Source of the DNA: Sphingopyxis sp. H073
Lineage (GTDB): Bacteria > Pseudomonadota > Alphaproteobacteria > Sphingomonadales > Sphingomonadaceae
Direction of reading: 5' to 3'
Length of the DNA stretch: 64,000 bases
Assembly (NCBI RefSeq): GCF_001468395.1
Contig: NZ_LNSG01000004.1
Span: 186,001 to 250,000 of the forward strand
The translations under genes and the position numbers were made by a program. Shown here piece after piece: positions 9,329 to 17,319 of this stretch. How positions within the stretch are numbered: position 1 is the first letter of the stretch; each line of letters starts with the position of its first letter. The notes below the pieces were generated by a model. The model worked only from the letters and a program-made list of their open reading frames with translations. It did no database searches and was not told the origin of the DNA.

Positions 9329-9559
9329 ATGGCGGTCGAAGTCCTGTTGCCCAAAATCGGCTTTTCGATGAACGAAGGCGAACTCGTCGAATGGCTCGTC
9401 GCCGACGGCGGTCAAGCGGTTGAAGGCGAGCCGCTCTATGCGCTCGAGAGCGAGAAATCGACGCAGGAGGTCGAAAGCCCGGCCACGGGAACCTTACGAA
9501 TTCGCGCTGCGATCGGGGAAACCTATCAGGTCGGCGCTATTCTCGCGGTCATCGAATAG
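9329..9559 (+). CDS. free-standing lipoyl (biotinyl/lipoyl-attachment) domain protein
   Basis: A 76-residue protein that is just one lipoyl domain. It has the expected PKIGFSMNEGELVEWLVADG start and the attachment motif ESEKSTQEVESPATG, whose lysine is near residue 44. It lacks the peripheral-subunit-binding and acyltransferase domains of a normal E2. Its stop abuts the next ATG (TAGATG). It probably carries the acyl group produced by the E1 pair upstream. No E2 catalytic domain or E3 dihydrolipoamide dehydrogenase is encoded in this window, so the acyl acceptor and the reoxidation partner are unknown. Confidence 0.88.
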   Translation: MAVEVLLPKIGFSMNEGELVEWLVADGGQAVEGEPLYALESEKSTQEVESPATGTLRIRAAIGETYQVGAILAVIE

Positions 9560-10345
9560 ATGGGCCGGCTCGACGGCAAGGTAGCCCTGATTTCCGGAGG
9601 CGCGAGTGGCCTCGGCGCGGCCGAGGCCGAACTTTTCGCCCGCGAGGGCGCCCGCGTCGTCGTTGGCGATATCCAGATCGAGGCCGGACAAAATGTCATA
9701 GACCGGATCGTTGCCGCGGGCGGCGATGCCGCCCTGACGCCGCTCGACGTCACCAGCGCCGAAAGCTGGCGGCAGGCGGTGCGATTCACCGTCGAACGGT
9801 TTGCCGGGTTGACCACGCTCGTCAACAATGCCGGCATTTTTCGCATGGGCGGCGTGCGCACGACGACGCCAGAAATCTGGTCCGACGTGATTGCCGTCAA
9901 CCAGACGGGAACGCTTCTGGGCATGCAGGCGGCAGTGCCCGAATTGCTCAAGTCCGCGAGCGCGGCGATCGTCAACATCGCGTCGATCTATGCGATTACC
10001 CCCAGTCCCGACGCCCTGTCGTATCACGCCTCGAAAAGCGCGGTTCGCATGATGAGCCGGGCGGCGGCGCTCGAATTCGCCCGGCAAGGCATCCGGGTCA
10101 ACACAATCCTTCCCGGACGGATCGACACGCCGATCGCCGGCAACATTGCGCCGGAGCAACTGGCGGCGGTCAACGCCCGAATCCCTATGGGGTGGACCGG
10201 CGATCCCATCGATATCGCACACGGAGTCCTCTATTTCGCTTCCGATGACGCGCGCTATGTAACGGGGGCAGAACTGATCATCGATGGCGGCTGGTATGCC
10301 GGCGCCGGATCGATGATCGACGCACCGGAACCGGAAGGAAGCTAG
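9560..10345 (+). CDS. short-chain dehydrogenase/reductase (SDR)
   Basis: A 261-residue classical SDR. The cofactor motif is SGGASGLG near residue 13, followed by NNAG near 90. The catalytic tetrad contains the serine in IASIYAI near 139 and YHASK near 155. An aspartate after the second beta strand (VVGDIQ) suggests NAD preference. It starts directly after the lipoyl gene stop and ends directly before the next SDR, so the three are one translationally coupled unit. Oxidation of a secondary alcohol in the same pathway is likely; the substrate is unknown. Confidence 0.9.
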   Translation: MGRLDGKVALISGGASGLGAAEAELFAREGARVVVGDIQIEAGQNVIDRIVAAGGDAALTPLDVTSAESWRQAVRFTVERFAGLTTLVNNAGIFRMGGVRTTTPEIWSDVIAVNQTGTLLGMQAAVPELLKSASAAIVNIASIYAITPSPDALSYHASKSAVRMMSRAAALEFARQGIRVNTILPGRIDTPIAGNIAPEQLAAVNARIPMGWTGDPIDIAHGVLYFASDDARYVTGAELIIDGGWYAGAGSMIDAPEPEGS

Positions 10346-11101
10346 ATGGAAATCGACGGCGTCGCCGCCATTGTTACGGGCGGTGGATCCGGCCTCGGCG
10401 CGGCGACGGCGAAACTGCTTGCGGCGCGCGGCGCAAAAGTAGCAATCCTCGACCGCGACCCTGTCGCGGGCGAACGGAACGCGACGGAAACAGGCGCCCT
10501 GTTTGCGGAATGCGATGTCACCTGCGAAGCGAGCGTAAAGGCTGCTCTGGACGCCGCAGAGGCTCGGCACGGCATCGCGCGCATTCTCGTCAATTGCGCT
10601 GGAATCTCGGACCTCGTCAAAACCGTTGATCAAGGCGGAAAACCCCATCCCCTTGATGCCTTCCGACGGATCATCGACATCAATCTGGTCGGGACGTTCA
10701 ACACACTCTCGCAGTTCGCCGCCAGACTATGCGCTGCCGACCCGATCGGAGAAGAGCGCGGGGTGATCGTCAACACATCGTCGATCGCCGCCTTCGACGG
10801 CATCGCCGGGCAGGCCGCCTACAGTGCGTCGAAGAACGCTATAGTCGGAATGTCGCTGCCCATCGCGCGCGATCTGGCTCCGCACAAGATCAGAATTGTC
10901 GCTATCGCACCGGGCACATTCCTCAGCCCGATGGTCGAAGCGCTGCCACAACAACATAGGGACGCGCTCGCCGCAGGCGTGCCGCATCCCAGCCGGCTCG
11001 GCCGTCTGGAAGAATTTGCGGAATTCGTCGAGACGGTCATAGGCAGTCCGATGCTGAACGGCACCTGCGTCCGCTTCGATGGCGCTGCCCGCCTTCAGTA
11101 A
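10346..11101 (+). CDS. SDR, 3-hydroxyacyl-CoA dehydrogenase type II-like
   Basis: A 251-residue SDR with GGGSGLG near residue 13, ILDRD after strand 2, NCAG near 88, the serine in NTSSIAA near 138 and YSASK near 155. The tail GTFLSPMVEALPQ and the C-terminal GTCVRFDGAARLQ resemble type II (HSD17B10-like) 3-hydroxyacyl-CoA dehydrogenases, which oxidise 3-hydroxyacyl-CoA or hydroxysteroids with NAD. It is the last gene of the plus-strand operon and the last intact gene before the conjugative element. Confidence 0.88.
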   Translation: MEIDGVAAIVTGGGSGLGAATAKLLAARGAKVAILDRDPVAGERNATETGALFAECDVTCEASVKAALDAAEARHGIARILVNCAGISDLVKTVDQGGKPHPLDAFRRIIDINLVGTFNTLSQFAARLCAADPIGEERGVIVNTSSIAAFDGIAGQAAYSASKNAIVGMSLPIARDLAPHKIRIVAIAPGTFLSPMVEALPQQHRDALAAGVPHPSRLGRLEEFAEFVETVIGSPMLNGTCVRFDGAARLQ

Positions 11102-11104
11102 ACT

Positions 11105-11397
11105 CGGCGACGATCCGCTGCGATTCCGATTCTGGTGGATTGGAGACTGGCAGCTTTTCGACTAGATCAAGCATAACCTGCTGCCCGTACGCGCGCCTCA
11201 TCGATCGAGAAGGCAGGGTAGACGCAAAGAATCCGTTCGACGGTTTTGCTGGGCCCCTCAACGAGGCGCCGGAAGCGCCATTGCTTCTTGGCGGGGCCGA
11301 AAAAGACAATGGAAAGGCCGGGGACCTCCCGGTCGGCCGGTGAACCGCCCTTCAGCCGGTCAATATGCGTGGGCGTTAGAATGACACTCTCGCTCAT
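11105..11397 (-). pseudogene. truncated, frameshifted tyrosine integrase (N-terminal arm-binding domain)
   Basis: From ATG 11397 the frame gives an Arm-DNA-binding (DUF4102-like) start: VILTPTHIDRLKGG, then FFGPAKKQWRFRRLVEGPSK and LCVYPAFSIDEARVRA, as in P4-type integrases. The frame breaks near 11180. In the neighbouring frame the text goes on as LDLVEKLPVSN, and then sequence identity is lost by about 11105, next to the SDR stop. The core-binding and catalytic domains are absent. This is a decayed integrase marking the edge of a genomic island. Whether it belonged to the present element or an older one cannot be told. Confidence 0.65.
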
Positions 11398-11429
11398 GGC
11401 AACATCGAGGTGATCGAGGCCATGAAACA

Positions 11430-11449
11430 TTCGCGAAAATTCTCGCGAA
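11430..11449. repeat. inverted repeat TTCGCGA-N6-TCGCGAA
   Basis: A perfect 7-bp inverted repeat just upstream of the integrase-remnant start at 11397. It could be an operator or integrase arm-binding site. It is the first of three inverted repeats in the 316-bp gene-free stretch 11430-11745. Confidence 0.5.
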
Positions 11450-11478
11450 AGATGTGTCCAAACCGGTCCAAATCTGTC

Positions 11479-11500
11479 GTGAGTTGTCCGAATAACTCAC
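11479..11500. repeat. inverted repeat GTGAGTT-N8-AACTCAC
   Basis: A perfect 7-bp inverted repeat with an 8-base spacer in the same gene-free stretch. It is operator-like in size and spacing. No associated protein can be named. Confidence 0.5.
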
Positions 11501-11532
11501 TTCTGGAAGCGGAAATGCCGACATGGGAACAG

Positions 11533-11572
11533 CCTCGAGTACTGGCAGAAAACTGCCGAAAAGCGAGGTTTT
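11533..11572. repeat. nested hairpin followed by TTTT
   Basis: An inner stem GGCAG/CTGCC (11544-11548, 11553-11557) with an AAAA loop sits inside an outer stem CCTCG/CGAGG (11533-11537, 11564-11568), and TTTT follows at 11569-11572. Read on the plus strand this could end transcripts coming from the SDR operon; as DNA it could be an island-end structure. Confidence 0.4.
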
Positions 11573-11587
11573 GAAGGGGTTAGCGAC

Positions 11588-11608
11588 TGGTAGCGGAGGA
11601 GGGATTCA
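11588..11608 (-). other. tRNA 3'-end-like sequence, possible att remnant
   Basis: TGGTAGCGGAGGAGGGATTCA read on the minus strand gives GAATCCCTCCTCCGCTACCA. That has the layout of a tRNA 3' end: end of the T loop, T-stem strand, 7-base acceptor strand, discriminator A and CCA. The rest of a tRNA is not present. ICEs and islands often integrate into tRNA 3' ends, so this may be an attachment-site remnant. No second copy was seen at the right end. The region 11609-11745 holds no gene. Confidence 0.3.
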
Positions 11609-11745
11609 CACGAAAAACATAAGATACTGATTTATAACAACGTTCTTGATCGTCGTGCCGATAATTCCGCTCAATCCACCCCCAATTTTACCCCTTCGCG
11701 ACAGGCCGTGCCGAAATATCGACAGGCCGACATGCGCGATCCCTG

Positions 11746-11979
11746 CTACGCCCGAGAACGCGGCTGTTTACAGTGTGATCGCAGAAAGGACCGCAGACTA
11801 TCGACAAACACCACGGTTGCACGGCCGACCTTGGCTGCCTCGATGTCGCCGGAAGCGATGAGCTGGTAGATCTTGGATTTGCTGAGCCCCGTCATCCGTA
11901 CTGCGTCGGGAATGCGAACGCTTATCGGCCCAATCGGGGGCGCGTCGTCGCCATTCGTTGCAGGCTGCCGGGCCGACAT
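11746..11979 (-). CDS. small helix-turn-helix (excisionase/AlpA-like) DNA-binding protein
   Basis: A 77-residue protein. IPDAVRMTGLSKSKIYQLIASGDIEAAKVGRATVVFVDSLRSFL is a MerR-like/HTH_17 winged helix as in AlpA and excisionases. ATG 11979 is chosen because the frame upstream of it overlaps the DUF2274 gene and encodes no domain. It lies five bases downstream of the DUF2274 stop at the end of the trb operon. Its position at the element edge beside the integrase remnant fits an excisionase/directionality role; that is inference. Confidence 0.7.
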   Translation of the reverse strand: MSARQPATNGDDAPPIGPISVRIPDAVRMTGLSKSKIYQLIASGDIEAAKVGRATVVFVDSLRSFLRSHCKQPRSRA

Positions 11980-11983
11980 CGGA

Positions 11984-12196
11984 CTATTTCTTACGTGCCC
12001 GGCTGAACGAGCGGTCGCTCGCCAGGAAGCCGCTAAGCATGAATGGAATGAGGTCCGGTACGGACTCGCGTCGGCCGTAGGCCGCCTCATAGGCCTCGGC
12101 GTAGTCGTTCAGCGCTTCGATGAGATCCGGCATGACGTTGATCGTGATCTTAACCGGCGTCCGATCGGGCAGCCTTGGCAGCTTCAAATCAGCCAT
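11984..12196 (-). CDS. DUF2274 family protein
   Basis: A 70-residue protein beginning MADLKLPRLPDRTPVKITINV, with ALNDYAEAYEAAYGRRESVPDLIPFMLSGFLASDRSF. DUF2274 proteins regularly follow trbI in proteobacterial Trb clusters; function is unknown. Sequence and size suggest a ribbon-helix-helix-like fold, which is a guess. ATG 12196 overlaps the trbI stop by eight bases, indicating coupled translation. Confidence 0.85.
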   Translation of the reverse strand: MADLKLPRLPDRTPVKITINVMPDLIEALNDYAEAYEAAYGRRESVPDLIPFMLSGFLASDRSFSRARKK

Positions 12197-13427
12197 GACG
12201 GCCTCCCCAGGGTCCGGGCAATATGATGTCTTTGTGCACGACCACCCGTAGCGGCCAGCCGGGGCGAACGCGCAAGGTCGGCTGGATATTGAGATTGCGC
12301 GTGACGAGCTGATCGCTGGCGCGCGCGCCGCTCTGCTGCGCTGACTCGCGGATCGCCCGGACAAGGTCGCTTTCGGTGCTGCCGAAGCTCAATTCAGTGC
12401 CGACGCCCAGCAATGTCGACAGGGCGACGCCCTTCAGAAGCTGCCAAGTATGCCGGTCGATCCGGTCGGACAGACCCGCATAGCCCTGCGTATCGGTCGC
12501 CGGCACATTGTCGATACGAATCGACGAGCCGTCGGGCAGGATGATCCGCTGCCAGACGACCAGCGCACGGCTCTGCCCAAACGCTACAACGCTGTCGTAG
12601 CTGCCGATCAGCCGCGATCCTTGCGGAATGAGCAGACCGCGCCCGGTCACACTGTCATAGACGTTCTCCGTGATCTGCGCGGTGACGAGCCCGGGAAGAT
12701 CCGAGTTGAGCCCGGTTATGAGGCTCGCGGCAATGATGCTGCCGGCCTGCAAGATCCAAGGCGATACGGACTGCGCCAGCGCGTGCGGATTGATGTCGTC
12801 GTCGCGATTGGCGCGGCCGACCAATTCGTTCTTGCGCCCCTGGGCGTTAGGATCTCGGTCAGGGTCGAGGAGCGGCTTGGCAGTCTCGGCCGATGCTGGC
12901 GGAACACTTGCATCGGTAGTCACCGGTGCAGGGGCGGCGGCGCGACCGCCGCCCGCCAATTGCAGCATGACGCCAGACTCGCGTGCGGCCTTCTGCTCAG
13001 CGGCGATGCGCTGGCGCTCGGCTTCGGCTTCCTGCGCGGCCCGGCTCACCGCATCGGCAGCGGGGTCAGGGGGAACCATCCCGCCAAGCTGCCGCTGGCG
13101 CTCGAGGATCGGCCGCCCGAGATCACCGGGAAGCGGTGGCCCGAGCTTCGGCACGTCGCCATAGCTCGTCGGCGCGCCCGCGAGCGCATCAGGCGGCGCC
13201 TTCGCGCCAACCAGCTTTTCATCGCTTGGTGCGATCAGGCTCAGGGTCGCGGGCTTGAGCGCCAGCCAGGCGACGCCGATGATCGCGGTCGAGCCGGCGG
13301 CAGCGATGGCGACGATCGCACCGCGGCGAAAACGGGTGACGCGGCCCGGCGCCGCGCGCAGAACGAGCGTTTCGGGGTCGGCTTTGGGCGCCGCGATCGG
13401 CGCGGAAGAAGCGGTTGGATCGGTCAC
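12189..13427 (-). CDS. trbI: conjugal transfer protein TrbI (VirB10-like)
   Basis: A 412-residue inner-membrane-anchored component that spans the envelope and links the motor to the outer-membrane core of the mating channel. One transmembrane segment near residues 34-55 (IVAIAAAGSTAIIGVAWLAL) follows a short cytoplasmic tail. A proline-rich middle precedes the conserved VirB10 domain with LIPQGSRLIGSYDSVVAFGQSRALVVW near residue 285. Start is GTG 13427, overlapping the trbG stop as GTGA. The protein ends with the usual RPGWPLRVVVHKDIIL. Confidence 0.95.
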   Translation of the reverse strand: MTDPTASSAPIAAPKADPETLVLRAAPGRVTRFRRGAIVAIAAAGSTAIIGVAWLALKPATLSLIAPSDEKLVGAKAPPDALAGAPTSYGDVPKLGPPLPGDLGRPILERQRQLGGMVPPDPAADAVSRAAQEAEAERQRIAAEQKAARESGVMLQLAGGGRAAAPAPVTTDASVPPASAETAKPLLDPDRDPNAQGRKNELVGRANRDDDINPHALAQSVSPWILQAGSIIAASLITGLNSDLPGLVTAQITENVYDSVTGRGLLIPQGSRLIGSYDSVVAFGQSRALVVWQRIILPDGSSIRIDNVPATDTQGYAGLSDRIDRHTWQLLKGVALSTLLGVGTELSFGSTESDLVRAIRESAQQSGARASDQLVTRNLNIQPTLRVRPGWPLRVVVHKDIILPGPWGGRHG

Positions 13428-14275
13428 GCGCCCCTCCCGGCCTTGCGCTGCCGGCTCTTCGGCTGGGCGGCGGTGATACGGACAATCTGCTGTTTCTTGC
13501 CGCCAAGGCGCAGCTCGGCGACACCGAACAGGCGGTCGACCACATAATAGCGGCCGGCGACGCGATAGTTGACGAGCTGGGCCTCGCCATCCTCGCCAAT
13601 CACGAACAGCGGGGGCGCCTCACCCACGGCGATCGCGGGCGAGAACTCGATGTAGGTCTGCCGCCCATCGTCGAACGCGCGCAGCGGCCGCCAGGCCGGC
13701 TTGTCGCCCGAGATCGCATAGTTGAAGTTGAGGCTTTCGACCGAGAGGCCCGACGCGATCGGCGTCGCCGCCACGGCTGCATCCCGCTGACGCCGGAGCG
13801 CGATCAGCTCGTCATGTGGATAGGTCCAGGAGATCGCCGCCATCGCGGTCGCGGGCGTGCTTTCGAGCTGGAGATGGTAGGTCCGGCGATCGGTAGCAAT
13901 GACAAGGTTTGTGCGTAGGCCCGCCGAAAACGGCTTGACGAGGATGTGCACGCGCTTGCTTTCGCCGATGCCGCTGGTGGTATCGCCGACAGTCCAGCGC
14001 ACGGTGTCGCCGGCGGCGACGGACACAATCGTTTCGCCCGGCTGCAAGGCAATGTCGGTGATGCGCTCGGGCGCGGCATAGAGCCGGTAGAGCACGCCTT
14101 CCGCCCAGGGATAGACCTGGACGGCATATATATATCCCGCGCTCGACGGCTCGCGCAGTGCCGCCCGGTTGGCGGCAGTGACGCGCGCGGTCGGTGACGC
14201 GGGTTCGCGGCTCTGCGCAGCGGCGGGCATGGCAAGCGCCATCGCGCTCGCCGCCAGGATGAGGGCACGGATCAT
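13424..14275 (-). CDS. trbG: conjugal transfer protein TrbG (VirB9-like)
   Basis: A 283-residue periplasmic/outer-membrane core component. Signal peptide MIRALILAASAMALAMPAAAQ, then the VirB9/CagX domain with RLYAAPERITDIALQPGETIV near residue 65, GDTVRW and the C-terminal LFVIGEDGEAQLVNYRVAGRYYVVDRLF. It forms the outer ring with TrbI. Start ATG 14275 overlaps the trbF stop as ATGA, and its own stop overlaps the trbI start. Confidence 0.95.
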   Translation of the reverse strand: MIRALILAASAMALAMPAAAQSREPASPTARVTAANRAALREPSSAGYIYAVQVYPWAEGVLYRLYAAPERITDIALQPGETIVSVAAGDTVRWTVGDTTSGIGESKRVHILVKPFSAGLRTNLVIATDRRTYHLQLESTPATAMAAISWTYPHDELIALRRQRDAAVAATPIASGLSVESLNFNYAISGDKPAWRPLRAFDDGRQTYIEFSPAIAVGEAPPLFVIGEDGEAQLVNYRVAGRYYVVDRLFGVAELRLGGKKQQIVRITAAQPKSRQRKAGRGA

Positions 14276-15114
14276 TGGTCGGTCCTTTCGGGGGATGGTG
14301 CGGCTGCGGGTTGAGCAAGGGTCGGATCGAGCGGCGAGCCCAGCGGAATGTCGGCGGGCGGCGCGACCGGGAGTGATTGTGCGGGATCGGGCACGGCCGA
14401 TGGTTGCGGCGAAGGTGGCCGGTCCTGCGGCGTTTCCAGTTCGCGGCTCCAGTCGATCGCGTCAACATAGAGACCGAGCGGGTTTTTTCGGAGCACATCG
14501 GCCGAGCGCGGCGGCTTGATCTTCACCGTGAGCATCGCCGTCCAGCGTGACGTGCTGGCGAGGCTTCCCCGCTCATATTGCTGCTCGGTCCATTTGACCT
14601 GGAAGCTCGTATCTGACGCGCGGACGATGCTCGTCACCTGCACCGAAACCGTCTTGCGCCCGACATCGGCGAACGGATTGGAGGTGCGGGCATATTCGCC
14701 GAGGAACAGTGACGCACGTTCGGTCGCGAAATCATAGGCTGATAGCCAGTTTTCACGCATCAATACCGGATCGAGCGAGCGCGCTCGAACGCCGGTGATG
14801 AACCGGCCGAGGAACCATGCGATCTGCGGATCGGTCGGCCGATAGTCCTTGGCGGCAGGCGCGACGGCCTGTGCTTGCCCGAGTGCATCGACCTCGACCA
14901 CATAGGGCACGACGCGGCTTTGCATCGATTGCCAGACCAGCGCGCCCGACAGACCAGTGGTCAGGAACAGGCCGCCGAAGGCCATCAGCCGCCAGTTCTT
15001 CGCCTGTGCGCGAGCCGAGCCGATACGCTCATCCCAAAGCTGGCCCGCTCGTTGGTAGGGTGTCTCGGGTTCGGGCGTTCGCCCATAGCGCTGCAATGCG
15101 CGTCGAAATTTCAT
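14272..15114 (-). CDS. trbF: conjugal transfer protein TrbF (VirB8-like)
   Basis: A 280-residue inner-membrane scaffold of the mating channel. A cytoplasmic start (RYGRTPEPETPYQRAGQLWDERIGSARAQAKNWRL) precedes one transmembrane helix near residues 46-66. The NTF2-like VirB8 periplasmic domain follows, with YRPTDPQIAWFLGRFITGVRARSLDP. The Pro-rich C-terminal tail of about 40 residues is typical. The stop shares ATGA with trbG. Confidence 0.94.
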   Translation of the reverse strand: MKFRRALQRYGRTPEPETPYQRAGQLWDERIGSARAQAKNWRLMAFGGLFLTTGLSGALVWQSMQSRVVPYVVEVDALGQAQAVAPAAKDYRPTDPQIAWFLGRFITGVRARSLDPVLMRENWLSAYDFATERASLFLGEYARTSNPFADVGRKTVSVQVTSIVRASDTSFQVKWTEQQYERGSLASTSRWTAMLTVKIKPPRSADVLRKNPLGLYVDAIDWSRELETPQDRPPSPQPSAVPDPAQSLPVAPPADIPLGSPLDPTLAQPAAAPSPERTDQ

Positions 15115-15117
15115 CGC

Positions 15118-16425
15118 TCAGTCCCTTTCCTTGATGTCTGGAGTGGCGCCAGCGCCGCCGCGGTCGCCGCCCTGGATTGCGTGGATCGCCATCTGACGGC
15201 GGTGGCGAGCATTCTGGCTGGCATGAAGCTTCTGCGCCCAGGCGGGTGTTCCTTCAGCTGCGCCTGTCGGCGCGGCTGCGGGGGCGCCGCCGCCGGCACG
15301 GGTGCTTCCTGCTTCCCATGCGGCGCGCTGCCCACGATCGGCGGCAGCGCTAACGCCGAGACCGCCGCTCATCCGGTTGGCAGCCGCGCCGCGCATGGCG
15401 GTCGCAACGCCGCCGAGGCCCGCGCCGACGCTGGTCGAGCCCGAGGTTTCCTGCCCGAGCTTGTAGGCGGTGGATGCGGCAGACCCCATCGATGTACCGG
15501 CGCGGATCGCGCCGAGACCGGCCCCCGCGAGACCGCGTGCCGCGCCGACGGCGCCAGCGCCTGCCATCGCAAGACCTCCGCCGGCAAGCGCGGTAGTGGC
15601 GATCACCGATCCGGCGCCGAGCTGCGGCGCGCCGGCGACGAGGCCGGATGCGATTCCCGGGCCGAAGATGGAGAGGCCAAAGATCGCGAGGCTCGCGAGC
15701 ATCAGCGACACGGCCTGTTCGATCGACACCTCGTCGCCGGTGATCGCACTGGTGAAGTCGGCGAAATAGTTAGAGCCGATGCCGACGATGACCGCGAGCA
15801 CCATGACCTTGATGCCCGAACTGACGACGTTCCCGAGCACCCGTTCGGCGAGGAACGACGTGCGGTTCCACAGCGCAAAGGGCACGAGCACGAAGCCGGC
15901 GAGCGAAGTGAGCTTGAATTCGAGGATTGTGATGAAAAGCTGGATCGCGAGGATGAAAAAGGCGGCGATGACGACGACCCAGGCGATCACCAGCACGGCG
16001 ATCTCGATGAAATTGTCGAAGAAGGCGATCGGGCCAACCAACTCCTTCGCCTGCTCGAGGAGCGGCCATGCTGCCTCGAAGCCGGTCCCGGCCAGCTTGC
16101 CGGGTCGCAATAAATCGTCAGCCGTAATCGCGCTGCCCCCTGCGGTGAGGCCGAGGCCGGCGAAGCTGCGAAAGATGATATCGGACAGTGTCGAGAAGCT
16201 GTTGAGGATCAGGGCGAAGACGCCGACATAGAGGATCTTCTTGAGGAACTTGGCGATGACGTCGTCTTCGCCGCCGAGCGCCCAGAACAGCCCGGCGAGA
16301 GTGATGTCGATGCCGATCAGGATCGTGGTCAGGAAACCGACGTCACCGCCCAACAGGCCGAACCCGCTGTCGATGTAGGAGGCGAAGGCCTCCATGAACT
16401 GATCGATGACATTCAGGTCATCCAT
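15118..16425 (-). CDS. trbL: conjugal transfer protein TrbL (VirB6-like)
   Basis: A 435-residue polytopic inner-membrane protein of the VirB6/TrbL family. Several hydrophobic segments lie between residues 25 and 270, including FLTTILIGIDITLAGLFWAL and the AVLVIAWVVVIAAFFIL region. A Gly/Ala-rich C-terminal tail of about 150 residues follows. ATG 16425 (MDDLNVIDQFMEAF) is chosen over an upstream extension because it gives the conserved TrbL start. It lies three bases upstream of trbF. The 135 bases between trbJ and trbL carry no gene; a TrbK entry-exclusion lipoprotein was not seen. Confidence 0.93.
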   Translation of the reverse strand: MDDLNVIDQFMEAFASYIDSGFGLLGGDVGFLTTILIGIDITLAGLFWALGGEDDVIAKFLKKILYVGVFALILNSFSTLSDIIFRSFAGLGLTAGGSAITADDLLRPGKLAGTGFEAAWPLLEQAKELVGPIAFFDNFIEIAVLVIAWVVVIAAFFILAIQLFITILEFKLTSLAGFVLVPFALWNRTSFLAERVLGNVVSSGIKVMVLAVIVGIGSNYFADFTSAITGDEVSIEQAVSLMLASLAIFGLSIFGPGIASGLVAGAPQLGAGSVIATTALAGGGLAMAGAGAVGAARGLAGAGLGAIRAGTSMGSAASTAYKLGQETSGSTSVGAGLGGVATAMRGAAANRMSGGLGVSAAADRGQRAAWEAGSTRAGGGAPAAAPTGAAEGTPAWAQKLHASQNARHRRQMAIHAIQGGDRGGAGATPDIKERD

Positions 16426-16560
16426 ATGGGCGGGTTCCTGCTTGAAGTTGAAAGGTGTCGCGGGGACCGGCGGCCATGAGAGGGGCAAGCCCTACGGCCC
16501 CCGCGACGAGACAGGTTCGGACCGGGGGGAGCTGGGGGCGCGGTCCTCGCCTGCCTCAGC

Positions 16561-17313
16561 TCATTGGCGTGGCGTGTAAGCCTTGCCGTCGCCGAGGAAG
16601 CGGCGCGTTGACTCGCGTGCCTCGCGCGCGATCTGGCCCCGCTGCGCCTGCTCGACCGATTCCGCCCGGAACTGCGCCGCCATCATTTGCTGAAGCTGGA
16701 GCTGCTGCTTGGCGGTGAGCGCGAGAAGCTGGTTCGTGGCCTGCTGCGCCTGAAGCGAGCCTTCCGCGCCCTGGCTGCGCGCGACGATGTCGGCGAGCGC
16801 CTGCGTGTCGCTCCGTACGTTGTCGACGATGCGGTTCTGGACCCCCATCGTCTGGCGAAACGCGGACATTGCGGTATCGAGTTGATCGCGTGCGCGAGCC
16901 ACACGCTGATCGCGGCGGAACACCTGATCGAACTCCTGCGGGTAGAGCTGGCGGAAGCGCTCGTCGAGCTGATCGATGCGGAAGTCGACGCCCTGCGCCT
17001 GGCCCATGAGCTGGTCGATCTGCTGGAGGCGCTGGCGAAGCTCCTGAAGTTGCGGGAAATCGATCCTGGTGAGGTTTTTGCCCTGGTTGATCAGCATTTG
17101 CGCTTCGTTCTGGAGGCTCTGGATCTGGTTATTGATCTGGGCGAGCGTGCGCGCGGCGGTGAGCAGGTTTTGCGAATAGTTCGATGGATCGAACACGCTG
17201 AGCTGGGCCGCGACGGGCGTCGAGGTCAACGCGATGCCGATACCGAGCGAGCCGACGGCGCCGAGCGCGAGAGCAGAGAGGCACGCATATTTGCGGATAG
17301 GGATACGGGGCAC
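16561..17313 (-). CDS. trbJ: conjugal transfer protein TrbJ (VirB5-like)
   Basis: A 250-residue periplasmic pilus-tip/assembly protein. An N-terminal signal segment (LSALALGAVGSLGIGIALTSTPVAAQL) is followed by VFDPSNYSQNLLTAARTLAQINNQIQ and long helical, Gln-rich regions typical of TrbJ. Start is GTG 17313 with AAGGAG nine bases upstream, inside the end of trbE. It lies six bases after the trbE stop. Confidence 0.93.
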   Translation of the reverse strand: MPRIPIRKYACLSALALGAVGSLGIGIALTSTPVAAQLSVFDPSNYSQNLLTAARTLAQINNQIQSLQNEAQMLINQGKNLTRIDFPQLQELRQRLQQIDQLMGQAQGVDFRIDQLDERFRQLYPQEFDQVFRRDQRVARARDQLDTAMSAFRQTMGVQNRIVDNVRSDTQALADIVARSQGAEGSLQAQQATNQLLALTAKQQLQLQQMMAAQFRAESVEQAQRGQIAREARESTRRFLGDGKAYTPRQ

Positions 17314-17319
17314 GGGAAA

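Noticed and set aside
11588..11608. A functional tRNA gene
   Set aside because: Only the 3' end pattern is present; no D-arm, anticodon arm or complete T-arm can be built around it.
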